A stretch of DNA of 10,239 nucleotides from Gemmatimonadaceae bacterium (GTDB lineage: Bacteria > Latescibacterota > UBA2968 > UBA8231), in assembly GCA_002726335.1 (NCBI GenBank), contig PBSR01000035.1, positions 1-10,239 on the forward strand, written 5' to 3'. A program made the translations under genes and the position numbers. A model generated the notes under the pieces. That model was given only the letters and a program-made list of their open reading frames with translations. It made no database searches and had not been told where the DNA came from. This document shows positions 1-9,400 of the stretch, one piece after another. Within the stretch, counting starts at the first letter, position 1, and each line of letters begins with the position of its first letter.

Positions 1-2782
1 CATCGTGCAGGTAGCGAGCCAGGTCGCCTGTCCGGTAGACGGGATCGTCCCGGACACCTGTTATCGGGTTGGGGATGAACCGCTCGCTGGTCAGGTCCGG
101 CCGATTCAGATACCCCCTGGCCAGACCATCTCCGGCCGCCAGCAGCTCTCCGGGTACGCCGACGGGAACGGCCTGCATGCTCTCATCGACGATGTAGATG
201 CGACTGTTGGCGATGGGGCGACCGATGGGAACGGATTTCTGAGGAAGGTTGTCGGCCGGTACGTCGTAGCAACTGGAGAAGGTCGTGTTTTCCGTCGGGC
301 CGTAGCCGTTGATCATGTGGCAGTGTGGATGGCGCTGCTTCATCTTGCGCACGTGAGGGACCGACAGAACATCACCGCCGGCGATCAATTGCTGGAGGCC
401 GCCGAGGTCCTCAATCCGCTCATCCACCATCAGCCGGAACATCCCGGCGATCAGCCACAAGGTGGTGACTCCGTTCTCACGGATCACCGCTCCCAGTTCT
501 TCCAGCGACGGGGTGCCGGGTGGCATGAGGACCAGCTTGCCCCCATTCAACAGGGGGCCCCAGATCTCCAGTGTCGACAGGTCGAAGGAGATGGGGGCGA
601 ATTGGAGAAACACCTGCTCGGGCGAGATGTCGATGAAGTCAGTATTGCGCACGAGTCTGACGACACCTCGATGGGGAATCAGCGTTCCCTTGGGTCGGCC
701 CGTCGACCCTGACGTGTACAGGCAATAGGCCAGGTTCGTCGGCCCCACTGCGGTCGGCTTGCAGGACGGTTCATTGGATGACTGGGCCCCATCGAGATCG
801 ATCAATACCGGGGGATGCTCAAGAACGCACGAATCGACCAATTCCTGCAGATGGGCGAGCAGATCTTTGGTGACGAGGATGGCCCGGGTCGCCGTATCAC
901 CGATCATGAAGCGGAGTCGATCCTCAGGGTAGTCCGGATCCAGGGGGACGTAGGCACCACCTGCTTTCAGGATGCCGACGAGGCCCGCCACCAGGCTGAG
1001 CGAACGGCGGCAGCAGATGCCGATGAGTTCGTCAGGTTGTATGCCATGGTCTGCCAGGGCGATGGCGATCCCATCGGCCTCACGGTTGAGACGATCGTAG
1101 GTCCATTCGCTGGCATCGATCCGCAGAGCGGGTGCGTCCGGCGTCTTTGCCACCTGTTCTTCGAACAGTTGATGGATCGTCGACTGGCACGGGTAGTCTG
1201 TCCTGGTCTCGTTCCATTGATGCACAACCTGCTGGTACTCTTCATCCGTCGTCAGGGGAATCGAGGCGATGGGGTGATCGGGTTGGTCGGTCAGACGGTG
1301 CAGCAGGGTCTGAAAGTGTGCGATCATTCGGCGCACGGTCTCCGGACGATAGAGATCCGAGGCGTATTCCCAGGTCCCGGCGATTCCGTCGGCCCTTTCC
1401 TCGAGTTCGAGGGTCGAGTCGAGTCTGGCCGTCGTCTGGCCGACGTCAGCGCCGATGACATCGATGTCGCCCATGTCCAGCAACCGCAGGGGCTCGCGGC
1501 GCAGCACCAGCATGGTCTGGAGCACGGGGCTGTAGCTGGGATCGCGGTCTGTCTGCAGGTCGGCGACCAGCTGTTCGAAAGGAATGTCCTGGTTTTCCAG
1601 CCCGCCTCTGACAGCCTCGCGGGTTTGTTCGAGGAGCTCCGTGAAGGTCGGGGCCGATGTCAGGTCCAGGTGGAGTGCGATCGTGTTCGCGAACAGGCCG
1701 ATGAGGGGTTCCAACTCCTGTCGGGGGCGATTGCCCACCGGTGTACCAAGCACGACCTGCGGCTGGCGGGTGTATTTCGACAGCAGAACCGCATAGGCAG
1801 ACAGCAGGGCGATGAAGAGGGTCGAATCACACTGGCTGGCGATCTGGCGCAGGGGCTCGATGGTCTCGGCACTTATCGTGAAGCGTTCGATGGCACCACG
1901 ATAGGACTGCGTCGGCGGGCGTGAGGCATCTGCAGGGAATGTGGTCAGGGGTGGAGCGCCAGCCAGACGCTGCCGCCAATAGGCGGTCTGCGATTGCAGC
2001 CGTTGGTCACTGATGACCGCGTGCTGCCAGCAGGCGTAATCGTTGTACTGGATGGCGAGCCCAGGCAGATCGGCGGTCAGGCCTTCAGCGTACTGCCGGT
2101 ACAGGTGCCCTAATTCGCGGGCGAAGACCTCGAGCGAGGTGCCATCGGCGATGATGTGGTGGAGGCAGATCAGCAGCTGGCTTCGCTGCGGGCCGAGAAG
2201 CAGCAGCCGTACTCTGAACAGAGGCCCCCTCCTCAGGTCGAAAGGGTGGTGCAGTACTTCGTTGACCAGTCGTTCGACCTGCGGCTCCAACTCCGATGAC
2301 CGCAGATCACGCAGGTCTTCAGTGCGCAGGCTCAGCGATGCGGTATCCTGAACGCGCTGGCATGGTGACCCGTCTGTTTCGGGAAACACCGTTCGCAGGA
2401 TCTGGTGGCGTTGGACGATCTCGCTGAGGGCTCGTTCGAGGGCCTGTATCTGCAAGATCCCGCGAAACTCAAGTCCGCCGGAGACGTGATAGACTGAGGT
2501 GTCAGGTTCGAGTTGGTGGAGGAACCAGAACCTTCGCTGGGCGAAGGAGAGCGGGTATTGGTCACCAGCGTTCTGGCTAGGGGTGATCGGGGTCAGTGCC
2601 GGTGCTGGCAGAGCAGACTCAAGCTCCAAGAGCTTCAGAAGCTCGATCTTGTGCTGCTTCAGGAAAGATTGGACTGCCGGTGTGAGAACCTGCTTCGGTC
2701 CCTTTACACGAAGTTGGTCGCCGTCAGGCTGTAGCATCAGCCCGCGACAGGCCAGTTCTTTGAGCTGCTCCTGCAGGTTCAC
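1..2782 (-). CDS. NRPS: TubC-type docking domain - condensation - adenylation (C-terminus outside window)
   Basis: Cytoplasmic nonribosomal peptide synthetase that should accept the polyketide from the preceding PKS and amidate it with one amino acid. The frame is open for 927 codons from the GTG at 2782-2780 to the window edge, and I checked most of it codon by codon without finding a stop. Residues 1-55 form a TubC-like docking domain. The C domain (about 76-520) has YPLSFAQRRFW (C1), RHQILRTVF (C2), HHIIADG at 208-214 (intact HHxxxDG), YNDYACW (C4), IGLFANT (C5) and IPFEQLV (C6). The A domain starts near 536, with YTSGSTGRPKG near 688 (A3), FDLSTLEIW (A4), NGYGPTE at 825-831 (A5) and YRTGDLARY at 916-924 (A7). 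The readable pocket residues D-L-L-W-I-G-G-T-F resemble valine codes. The rest of the A domain, including the catalytic Lys motif, and any T domain lie beyond base 1. GTG was chosen because it overlaps the upstream stop, has a good ribosome binding site and keeps the docking domain whole; the next ATG (residue 15) would cut into it. Confidence 0.95.
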   Translation of the reverse strand, partial: MNLQEQLKELACRGLMLQPDGDQLRVKGPKQVLTPAVQSFLKQHKIELLKLLELESALPAPALTPITPSQNAGDQYPLSFAQRRFWFLHQLEPDTSVYHVSGGLEFRGILQIQALERALSEIVQRHQILRTVFPETDGSPCQRVQDTASLSLRTEDLRDLRSSELEPQVERLVNEVLHHPFDLRRGPLFRVRLLLLGPQRSQLLICLHHIIADGTSLEVFARELGHLYRQYAEGLTADLPGLAIQYNDYACWQHAVISDQRLQSQTAYWRQRLAGAPPLTTFPADASRPPTQSYRGAIERFTISAETIEPLRQIASQCDSTLFIALLSAYAVLLSKYTRQPQVVLGTPVGNRPRQELEPLIGLFANTIALHLDLTSAPTFTELLEQTREAVRGGLENQDIPFEQLVADLQTDRDPSYSPVLQTMLVLRREPLRLLDMGDIDVIGADVGQTTARLDSTLELEERADGIAGTWEYASDLYRPETVRRMIAHFQTLLHRLTDQPDHPIASIPLTTDEEYQQVVHQWNETRTDYPCQSTIHQLFEEQVAKTPDAPALRIDASEWTYDRLNREADGIAIALADHGIQPDELIGICCRRSLSLVAGLVGILKAGGAYVPLDPDYPEDRLRFMIGDTATRAILVTKDLLAHLQELVDSCVLEHPPVLIDLDGAQSSNEPSCKPTAVGPTNLAYCLYTSGSTGRPKGTLIPHRGVVRLVRNTDFIDISPEQVFLQFAPISFDLSTLEIWGPLLNGGKLVLMPPGTPSLEELGAVIRENGVTTLWLIAGMFRLMVDERIEDLGGLQQLIAGGDVLSVPHVRKMKQRHPHCHMINGYGPTENTTFSSCYDVPADNLPQKSVPIGRPIANSRIYIVDESMQAVPVGVPGELLAAGDGLARGYLNRPDLTSERFIPNPITGVRDDPVYRTGDLARYLHD
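2618..2782 (-). other. TubC-type N-terminal docking domain of the NRPS
   Basis: Residues 1-55 of the NRPS. The visible pattern is a helix (LQEQLKELACRGL), a short strand/turn (LQPDGDQLRVKGPK), then LTPAVQSFLKQHKIELLKLL. This follows the TubC_N family pattern: a helix ending in RG, a G-D-x-L-R strand, then L-T-P and a basic helix ending K-x-x-L-L-x-L-L. Known members dock onto a short linear motif at the C-terminus of the preceding synthetase. The assignment is by motif memory, not by a profile search. Confidence 0.85.
2779..2782 (-). promoter_or_regulatory. GTGA stop/start overlap coupling the PKS and NRPS genes
   Basis: The NRPS start GTG (2782-2780) and the PKS stop TGA (2781-2779) overlap as GTGA on the minus strand. 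Together with the GGTGGAG site upstream, this fixes the NRPS start and shows that the PKS and NRPS belong to one transcript. Confidence 0.8.
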
Positions 2783-5700
2783 AGCACCATCTCCACCGTT
2801 TCGGACCCCTCGGACGGTTCGGCGCCCCCTGGGGGGGCCTGGATGGGAAGTCTCGCCTGAACCATCAGGACCACGCTGGCGACGGTTACACCGCCGATCA
2901 GACCGCTGAGGGGCAGTTCGATGCCCAGCCTTGTAGCAATCCGGTTCTTCAACTCCGTACCGGTGAGAGAGTCCATTCCGTACTCGTCCAGGGGACGATC
3001 CGGGTCGATGGTCTGTGCCGAATCGATCTGGAGGATGCCGGCCAGCAGGCGCTGCACGAATCGGGTGAGTCCTACCTCAAGAGCGTCAGCTGATCCGCCG
3101 AGCAATTCCTGGAGATCGGTCGAAGCTTCCAGACCATGGCTGGCGTCTTGGTCTTCCAATTCACTGGCAGTATCATCGACCAGATGCTGAGACCACTGTC
3201 GCAGGAAGGTTGGTCGATCCCCGGCAAGCACCTGCCGCCAGTCCACCTGGGCGACCACCACCTGCGCGACGTTCTCTGTCAGAATCTGTTCCATCGCTGC
3301 CAGAGCATGTCGCGCCACCATGGGTTCGACGCCAGACCGTTTCACAGTCGCCAAATGGTCTGGTTCGAGGGTGCCTGCCATACCTGCCCCCGCCCAGGGC
3401 CCCCAGTTCACAGCCAGTGCCGGCAGTCGCATGGCTTGTCGAGCGTGCGCCAATGCGTCCAGGAAGGCGTTGGCCGCTGCATAGTTCGCCTGTCCCGCAG
3501 GACCGACCATCGCGGCCAGAGAAGAGAACAGGACGAAGTGGTCGAGGTCCAGATCTCTGGTGAGCAGGTGCAGATTCCAGGCACCGGCCGCTTTGGGATG
3601 TATCACTCGCGTAAGGGCTTCCCGATCCAGTCCGGTCACGGTCCGGTCATCGAGCACGCCGGCCAGATGGAAGACGCCACGCAGAGCAGGGCCATCTTGC
3701 TGTATTGTCCGGATCACCGTCGCCATCTGTTCGTAGTCGGCGACATCCGCGCGTGGGGTCCTGACGCGTGCGCCCGCTGCCCTCAGGCGCCGCATTTCGT
3801 GTTTGACTGCCGGAGTCTCGCCCCGACGCGATACCAGCACGAGGTGCCGAGCGCCACGGTCTATGAGCCAGGCGGCCAGGCGCAACCCCAATGCCCCCAT
3901 CCCGCCGCTCACAAGGTAGGTTGCATCCGCCTCGATCTGAGGGAACGCATCTCCCGCCAACACGTCACCCTTCGCAGGCTGCACTGTCGGCACGAAGGCC
4001 TGATCGCCGCGCAGGGCCAGCTGATCTCGATCCCACGAGATACAACAGACCAGATCCCGTACCTCTTCCGCAGATCCTCCGGGGGCCAGATCGATCAGGC
4101 CGCCGAAGAATTCAGGATGCTCTGTGGCGAATGTGCGTCCCAGCCCCCAGAGGCCCGCACGGGCCAGTTGATGAGGCGTCGAGGGTGGCTGACGCGCGTC
4201 GGTATGGCAGGCGCCCCGCGTAATCGTCCAGATGCGCGTTGTCGGTGACCGCGGGATCGTGTTGGCGCTCTGGATGAGATCGACCAGCAGTTGGCAGGCG
4301 CCAAGCACGTCGCGTGGCAGGGCGTCGGCGTGCTCGGGCCCCGAGGGTATCTCATCGATGCCCGAAAAGAACAAGATTCGTACCGGCAGTGATGGTGGCA
4401 CATCTGCCAGGGCGTGGCGCACGGTATCTCTGATGGATCCATCCATCTCGGCCGTCCGGCAGTCGATCACCGAATGAGTCTGTCCGGGCCCTTCCAGCTC
4501 TTGTGTGATCTGACCCGGCACATCCCCGACGACGAGCCAGTGACACGGTTCATCGACGAAGGTCGAGGCTGGTTGCGGGGCCCCCACGCGGTCCCACGTG
4601 CAGTGATAGAGCATGTCTGTAATATCACTCCGGGGCCGGGTTGGGCCAGGTGAACCGACCCAGTAGGGCAGGTGCTGGAAGGGATAAGTCGGCAGCACGA
4701 CCGGCTGGCGACGAGGAAACAGACGCTGCCAGTCAAGGGGCATGCCCTTGACAAAGGCTCGACCGATGGCGGCTCCATCCATCGGCTGGTCAACGGAGCG
4801 ATCGAAGCGACCCGTGCCTTTCACCTGTCCGGCGAAGATTCCCGGCCCGGTTCCGCCTCCCAAGTAGGTGGAGAGTCTCTCCTGCAACGCCGCCACAGAT
4901 GAGCCCGTGATGGCACAGCGGTGGCTCAGGTGGGCCCGACCGATGGCTGCTGTGTAGCACAGGTCAGCCAAGGGCAGGTTCGGGTCGTGTCCCAGGTGGC
5001 GGCGATAGGCTCGCAAAAGATCCTGCAACGCCTGGGGCGAATCGGCAGATAACAGCAGGACGTGATCGGCCCCCTCCGACACTTCGTCTGAAGGCACTTC
5101 AGGCACGTCCGGTGTTTCTTCCACGATGACGTGGGCATTGGTCCCACTGGCGCCGAAGGAACTGATCGCCGCAACCAACCGATCAGGGCTGGCGTCCCAC
5201 GTGATGCTGCGATCGGGGATCTCGATCGGCAGCTTTGCCCAGGGGATGTCGGGGGTGGGCTCGGCGCAATGCAGGTGGGCGGGAATCGTGCGAGCCTGCA
5301 AGGCGAGCACGACCTTGATGAGGCCGGCGATCCCCGCCGCCGCCTCAAGGTGCCCGATGTTGGTTTTCACCGATCCCATGATCAGGGGGCGGGCGCGGTC
5401 ACGATCCTGCGCATACACGCCAGTGGCAGCATTCACCTCGATCGGGTCACCTAACGGTGTTCCCGTACCGTGTGCCTCCAGGTAGCTGACGTCGCCAGCC
5501 TCAACCCCCGATGCATCCAGGGCCGAGCGGATCAGTTCCTGTTGGGACGGCCCGTGAGGGACCGTGAACCCCGCACTGGCGCCATCCTGGTTGACTGCGC
5601 TGCCTCGGATCACGGCGAGGATGCGATCGCCGTCGCGCGTGGCGTCGGTGAATCTCTTGAGCACCACCACACCACACCCTTCGCCGCGCACGTAACCGTC

Positions 5701-6471
5701 CGCTGCGGCAGAGAACGTCCTGCAACGGCCCGATATGGAGAGCATTTTCGCGCGGCAGATGGCGGCTTGAAGTTGGGGTGACAGCAAAAGGTTCACCCCC
5801 CCTGTGATGGCCAGATTACTTTCCCCGGTTCGCAGGCTCTGGCAGGCCAGATGCAGGGCCACCAGCGACGAGGAGCAGGCCGTGTCGATGGCCAGCGCGG
5901 GCCCCCGGAGTCCGAGGAAATAGGAGAGCCGACCGGCCAGAGCATTCGGCGCATTACCTGTCGCGTAGTACGTGTCGAGGGGCGTCTGATCTGCGTTGGC
6001 GAGCAGCAACTGCGTATAGTCGTGGGTCGTGGCGCCAATGTGGACGGACGTTGACGAGTCTTCGAGAGACCGAGGATTCATCCCGGCGCGCTCCAGGGCC
6101 TCCCACGTCACTTCCAGCAGAATCCTCTGTTGAGGATCCATGCTCGCCGCTTCTCGGGGAGAGATGCGGAACAGGGGGGCATCGAAGCCTCGCACGTCAT
6201 CCAGGAAGGCGCCGTGACGGGTATACATCATGCCCGCCTGATCCGGGTCTGGATGGTAGTACTCGTCGATGTCCCAGCGCTGCGCCGGAATCTCGGTCAC
6301 TGCATCTGTGCCACTGTCGAGCAGATGCCAGAACTGTTCCGGATTCGCGGCACCTGGAAACCGGCAAGCCATCCCCACCACAGCGATCGGCTCGCGCTTC
6401 TCGCGCTCGAGCTGCTCGAGGCGGCTTGCTGCCGCATCCAGGGCCTGGGCGATTCTGGCTGTATCCGTCAT
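2779..6471 (-). CDS. Type I PKS single module: KS - (no AT) - KR (B-type) - ACP
   Basis: Complete 1230-residue module that adds one extender unit and reduces the beta-keto group. Residues 1-26 form an N-terminal coiled-coil docking helix. The KS (about 27-451) has the full triad: Cys199 in DTACSSS, His334 in HGTGT and His374 in NIGH. Residues about 452-604 hold only the KS-adjacent linker, ending in [12 protein letters not shown]. There is no GHSxG serine acyltransferase core, so the extender must be loaded in trans. The KR (structural plus catalytic halves, about 615-1075) has GGMGALG at 856-862, L940-D941-D942 (B-type, D-hydroxyl expected) and catalytic Ser984, Tyr997 and Asn1001. The ACP carries Ser1168 in GMDSLTG. 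The tail after about residue 1206 is proline/glycine-rich and then acidic, ending SETVEMVL. No DH, ER, MT or TE domain is present. The start ATG overlaps the upstream stop as ATGA and has only a weak Shine-Dalgarno, which points to translational coupling. The protein hands its chain to the NRPS encoded next. Confidence 0.96.
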   Translation of the reverse strand: MTDTARIAQALDAAASRLEQLEREKREPIAVVGMACRFPGAANPEQFWHLLDSGTDAVTEIPAQRWDIDEYYHPDPDQAGMMYTRHGAFLDDVRGFDAPLFRISPREAASMDPQQRILLEVTWEALERAGMNPRSLEDSSTSVHIGATTHDYTQLLLANADQTPLDTYYATGNAPNALAGRLSYFLGLRGPALAIDTACSSSLVALHLACQSLRTGESNLAITGGVNLLLSPQLQAAICRAKMLSISGRCRTFSAAADGYVRGEGCGVVVLKRFTDATRDGDRILAVIRGSAVNQDGASAGFTVPHGPSQQELIRSALDASGVEAGDVSYLEAHGTGTPLGDPIEVNAATGVYAQDRDRARPLIMGSVKTNIGHLEAAAGIAGLIKVVLALQARTIPAHLHCAEPTPDIPWAKLPIEIPDRSITWDASPDRLVAAISSFGASGTNAHVIVEETPDVPEVPSDEVSEGADHVLLLSADSPQALQDLLRAYRRHLGHDPNLPLADLCYTAAIGRAHLSHRCAITGSSVAALQERLSTYLGGGTGPGIFAGQVKGTGRFDRSVDQPMDGAAIGRAFVKGMPLDWQRLFPRRQPVVLPTYPFQHLPYWVGSPGPTRPRSDITDMLYHCTWDRVGAPQPASTFVDEPCHWLVVGDVPGQITQELEGPGQTHSVIDCRTAEMDGSIRDTVRHALADVPPSLPVRILFFSGIDEIPSGPEHADALPRDVLGACQLLVDLIQSANTIPRSPTTRIWTITRGACHTDARQPPSTPHQLARAGLWGLGRTFATEHPEFFGGLIDLAPGGSAEEVRDLVCCISWDRDQLALRGDQAFVPTVQPAKGDVLAGDAFPQIEADATYLVSGGMGALGLRLAAWLIDRGARHLVLVSRRGETPAVKHEMRRLRAAGARVRTPRADVADYEQMATVIRTIQQDGPALRGVFHLAGVLDDRTVTGLDREALTRVIHPKAAGAWNLHLLTRDLDLDHFVLFSSLAAMVGPAGQANYAAANAFLDALAHARQAMRLPALAVNWGPWAGAGMAGTLEPDHLATVKRSGVEPMVARHALAAMEQILTENVAQVVVAQVDWRQVLAGDRPTFLRQWSQHLVDDTASELEDQDASHGLEASTDLQELLGGSADALEVGLTRFVQRLLAGILQIDSAQTIDPDRPLDEYGMDSLTGTELKNRIATRLGIELPLSGLIGGVTVASVVLMVQARLPIQAPPGGAEPSEGSETVEMVL
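2782..2856 (-). other. Acidic C-terminal tail of the PKS, candidate docking motif for the NRPS
   Basis: The last 25 or so residues after the ACP are a flexible proline/glycine stretch followed by alternating acidic and hydrophobic residues (GSETVEMVL). Proteins that feed TubC-type docking domains usually end in such an acidic short linear motif. Because the next gene begins with a TubC-like domain, this tail is its likely partner. This is an inference from composition and position. Confidence 0.55.
2791..2797 (-). promoter_or_regulatory. Ribosome binding site for the GTG-started NRPS gene
   Basis: On the minus strand the sequence reads GGTGGAG followed by 8 bases and then the GTG start at 2782. 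The purine-rich GGAG core at normal spacing supports the GTG rather than the internal ATG about 42 bases downstream. The site lies inside the last codons of the upstream PKS gene. Confidence 0.65.
4660..5118 (-). other. AT-less KS-KR linker of the complete PKS module
   Basis: Roughly residues 452-604. It begins with a small alpha/beta linker ([16 protein letters not shown] ... [15 protein letters not shown]) of the sort that follows KS domains, then GIFAGQVKG, then [14 protein letters not shown] and [12 protein letters not shown]. In cis-AT modules about 300 residues of acyltransferase would sit between these landmarks; here only about a dozen residues do. The G-x-F-x-G-x-V-K ... V-K-G-x-x-x-D-W ... 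L-P-T-Y-P-F series is also the one I associate with KS-flanking regions of trans-AT PKSs. Confidence 0.8.
6394..6471 (-). other. N-terminal coiled-coil docking helix of the second PKS
   Basis: Residues 1-26 ([20 protein letters not shown], then EK and a basic end) form a leucine/alanine heptad-like helix directly in front of the KS, which begins at [14 protein letters not shown]. Such helices dock to a C-terminal helix on the upstream PKS, and a charged coil with a similar spacing of leucines ends that protein. Confidence 0.7.
6468..6471 (-). promoter_or_regulatory. ATGA stop/start overlap coupling the two PKS genes
   Basis: On the minus strand the start ATG (6471-6469) and the stop TGA (6470-6468) share bases as ATGA. 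Upstream of the ATG only weak purine runs (GGAAG about 20 bases away, GAAG closer) are visible, so termination-reinitiation is the likely way the second PKS is translated. This would keep the two modules in similar amounts. Confidence 0.8.
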
Positions 6472-9400
6472 CGTGCTTCGCTCGCGCCGGCTTCCGGGGA
6501 GCTATCGTCGAGGTCTCTGACCAATGTCTCGAGGCGTTCCAGCTGTTTCCGGACGGCGCTGTCTTTCGTCTCTGCATCAGCGTCCTCGGGCACACCGGCG
6601 CAGAGATCCGAGGTCGTTTCTGTACCGGAAGACGGGGCCGTGCCGTCACTGGCTGGCGCCACGACATCGGCAAGTTCATGGCCAAGCAGGTCTGAGAGTT
6701 TGCCAACTGTCGGGTGATCGAAGGCAACCGTCGCCGGCAGGTCGACCTGCAGGTGGCCCTCAAGTTGTCTTCGTAGACTGACTGCCATCATCGAGTCCAT
6801 ACCTAGTTCGAAGAATCCCTGGTCAGCGTCGAGATCGGCCCCATCTCGATAACCGAGCAGTTGGGCGACCTCGCGGCTTACGACAGATCGTAGCAGCGCA
6901 GATTTTTCTGAGTTCGGAGTCAGTTCCCACGCACGCAGGAAGCTCTCGCTATCCGGGGTTTGCAGCCGGGTACCCCGGTCGGGGACCTCGATGCGACAGA
7001 CCAAGTCGGATATACCGGCAGATTCGAACAATGGCCGCAAGCGGGTCCAGTCGATCTGGGCGGCAGCAAGCTGCCGACCCGTGCCGACGATGCGGTCGAG
7101 AGTAGTCGACATCTGGGCATCGGACAAGAGCCGGATCCCCAGTCCCTCCAGCGCATTCTTGTCGTCGTCTGTGACCATTCCGCCAGCCTCTACCGGTCCC
7201 CACCAGACACTGTTGCCCGGCATTTTCCGGGCCTGACGGTCTGCGGCGAAGGCGTCGAGGAAGCTGTTGGCTGCCGCGTAGTGGGTCTGTCTCTTCGAGC
7301 CCCAGAGGGCGGCGATGGAGGAGTAGAGAAGGAGGAAGTCGAGTTGAGGCCCGCCGAAAAACTCCTCCAGGTGCAGCGCCCCTGCGATCTTCGGCGCCAG
7401 CACTGACCGCAGGGCATCGGCACTTTGTTCGCTGATCGACGACACCCCCGGCAGACCGGCAGCGTGGATGATGCCCGCCACCGGGGGAAGCTGGGTTGCG
7501 ATCTGCTGGCGGACCGCCTGCATGGTGCCATGGTCTGTGATATCTGCGCTGAGTACGAGGGTTTGAATTCCAAGCGCCGTCAGATCCGCTACTTCGTCCT
7601 CGACTGATTCGGTCAGTCCGCGTCGTCCGAACAATACGAGATACTGCGCCCCTCTTGCGGCCAGCCAGCGGGCAGCTCGCAGTCCCAGACCGCCCAACCC
7701 GCCACTGATGAGATAGGTGGCATCAGGACGGATCTTGAGTGCCGACGGGGCAGGCGTGGGTGTCGACTGGATCCGGGGTACGTGGGCGATGCCTGTGCGG
7801 AAGGCGACCTGACCGTGAGCGAGCGCGGGCTGCAACACCGACCACAGACGATCTGCGCTCTGCGACGGAGAATCGTCAGGATCCAGATCAACCAGCCCAC
7901 CCCAGCGATCCGGTAGTTCGAGCGCCAGAGACCGGCCGAATCCCCACAGAGCCGAAGAGGAGAGGTCTGCAACCAGCTCTGCCTGCTCAATCGCTATGGC
8001 TCCCCGGGTGACAGTCCAGAGTCGCGACTCAGCATCCGTAGACTGCAACAGCTTGGCTAGATTGAGCAACGCCTCGCACCGCGCGACAGCTTCCGTCGAC
8101 AGGCTGGTTCCCTGAGATGGATGGTCAGTGGCCCATAGGTTAGCGATCCCGACCGTACCGTCTCCCCGTGCCAATCGTTCGCGCAGATCTTCAAGCGCGT
8201 TCGTGGTGCCTGCGTCGCCCTCGGCTGGTGGATCGGCGTGGAGACAGATCACATCCAGGCCCGTCAGTTGGATCCGTCCCGCGAGATCATCGCCGATGCC
8301 ACCACGGTCAGCGAGGATGATCCATGCATCGCATGGCACCAGCCGCCGCGCCAGAGATGACACCTGGGTCGGTTCCCAGTTCAGCCCGTAATAGATCCCG
8401 GCAGGTGATGTCGACTGCACCGCGTGGAAGGGTGTACCGTCGACCCAATAGGACTGGCGCTGGAATGGATACGTCGGCAGCAGGTCCGGGTGCGTGAATG
8501 GGCGACCCATGATCTGCTGCCAGTCCAAGTCATCACCTCTGGTGTAGCTCTGTGCCCGGTGCCGCGGCGAGCCCTCGGGGTGATCTGCTGTCTGGTCAGG
8601 CAGTCCAGGTCTGTAGACATCAGGCAATGGTGTGGTGCCAAAGGCGGAGCGCAGCTTCTGACAGATGTCATCCGCTGAGGTCCCCAGGACGGCCAGTCGA
8701 TGCGCGAGGTGATCTCTGCCGAGGGCGGCACTCGCACAGAAGTCCATCAGATCAATGGCTGGGTTGCCTTCCAGTGCGGCGGCGCAACGCTCGGCATGAT
8801 CTCGCAGGGCATCCTCTGTCCTGGCGGAAAGAACCAGGAGGGCTGCCGGATCATCCGCGACCGTGGTCGATACTGATGTCAGTGATGGTCTTGGTCCTTC
8901 CGCCACGATGACATGGGCATTGGTACCGCTCATACCGAACGAACTGACGCCTGCGAGCCGTTGTGTGGCCTCGTCCCACGCCGTCGTCTGTGCCGCGACT
9001 CTCACAGGGATCTCATCCCACGCGATATGCGGATTGGGTCGTGTGAAGTGGAGGTGGCGGGGAATCGATCCGTGCTGCAGAGACAACACGGTCTTGATCA
9101 GGCCCGCAATGCCCGCAGCGGCCTCCAGGTGGCCGATGTTGGACTTGACCGAGCCGATGTACAGTGGACGATCCTGCTCACGATTCCGGCCGTAGACTCT
9201 GGCCAGGCTCTCGACCTCGATTGGGTCGCCGAGGACCGTACCCGTACCGTGAGCCTCGACGAATCCCACCTCTTCCGGGTTCACTCGGGCCTGCCTCAGC
9301 GCCGCCTGCAGGAGGGCATCCTGCGCCTTCTGGTTCGGTACGGTCAAACCGCTGCTGGGGCCATCGTGATTGATGGCACTGCCGCGGATGATCGCCAGGA

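Noticed and set aside
5..712. Plus-strand open frame of 235 codons at the left edge
   Set aside because: Antisense to the well-supported A domain motifs A3 to A7 of the NRPS.
815..1924. Plus-strand open frame of 369 codons
   Set aside because: It lies antisense to the NRPS C and A domains, its translation shows no recognisable domain, and long opposite frames are expected in GC-rich coding DNA.
2738..2740. ATG at NRPS residue 15 as its start
   Set aside because: It would remove the first helix of the TubC-like docking domain, and the GTG at 2782 has the better ribosome binding site and the stop overlap.
3136..4248. Plus-strand open frame of 370 codons
   Set aside because: Antisense to the KR and ACP of the complete PKS; Cys/His/Arg-rich composition typical of a shadow frame and no motif.
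4660..5118. A degenerate AT or DH domain between KS and KR
   Set aside because: The region is too short for either, and neither the AT GHSxG serine motif nor the DH HxxxGxxxxP motif is present.
6130..6763. Overlapping plus- and minus-strand frames near the PKS-PKS junction
   Set aside because: The region is fully explained by the C-terminus of one PKS and the N-terminus of the next; the alternative frames lack motifs.
6900..7710. An inactive KR in the upstream PKS, because the Leu-Asp-Asp motif is missing
   Set aside because: The NADPH motif GGLGGLG and the Ser974/Tyr987/Asn991 residues are intact; absence of the motif with Trp979 present marks A-type, not inactivity.
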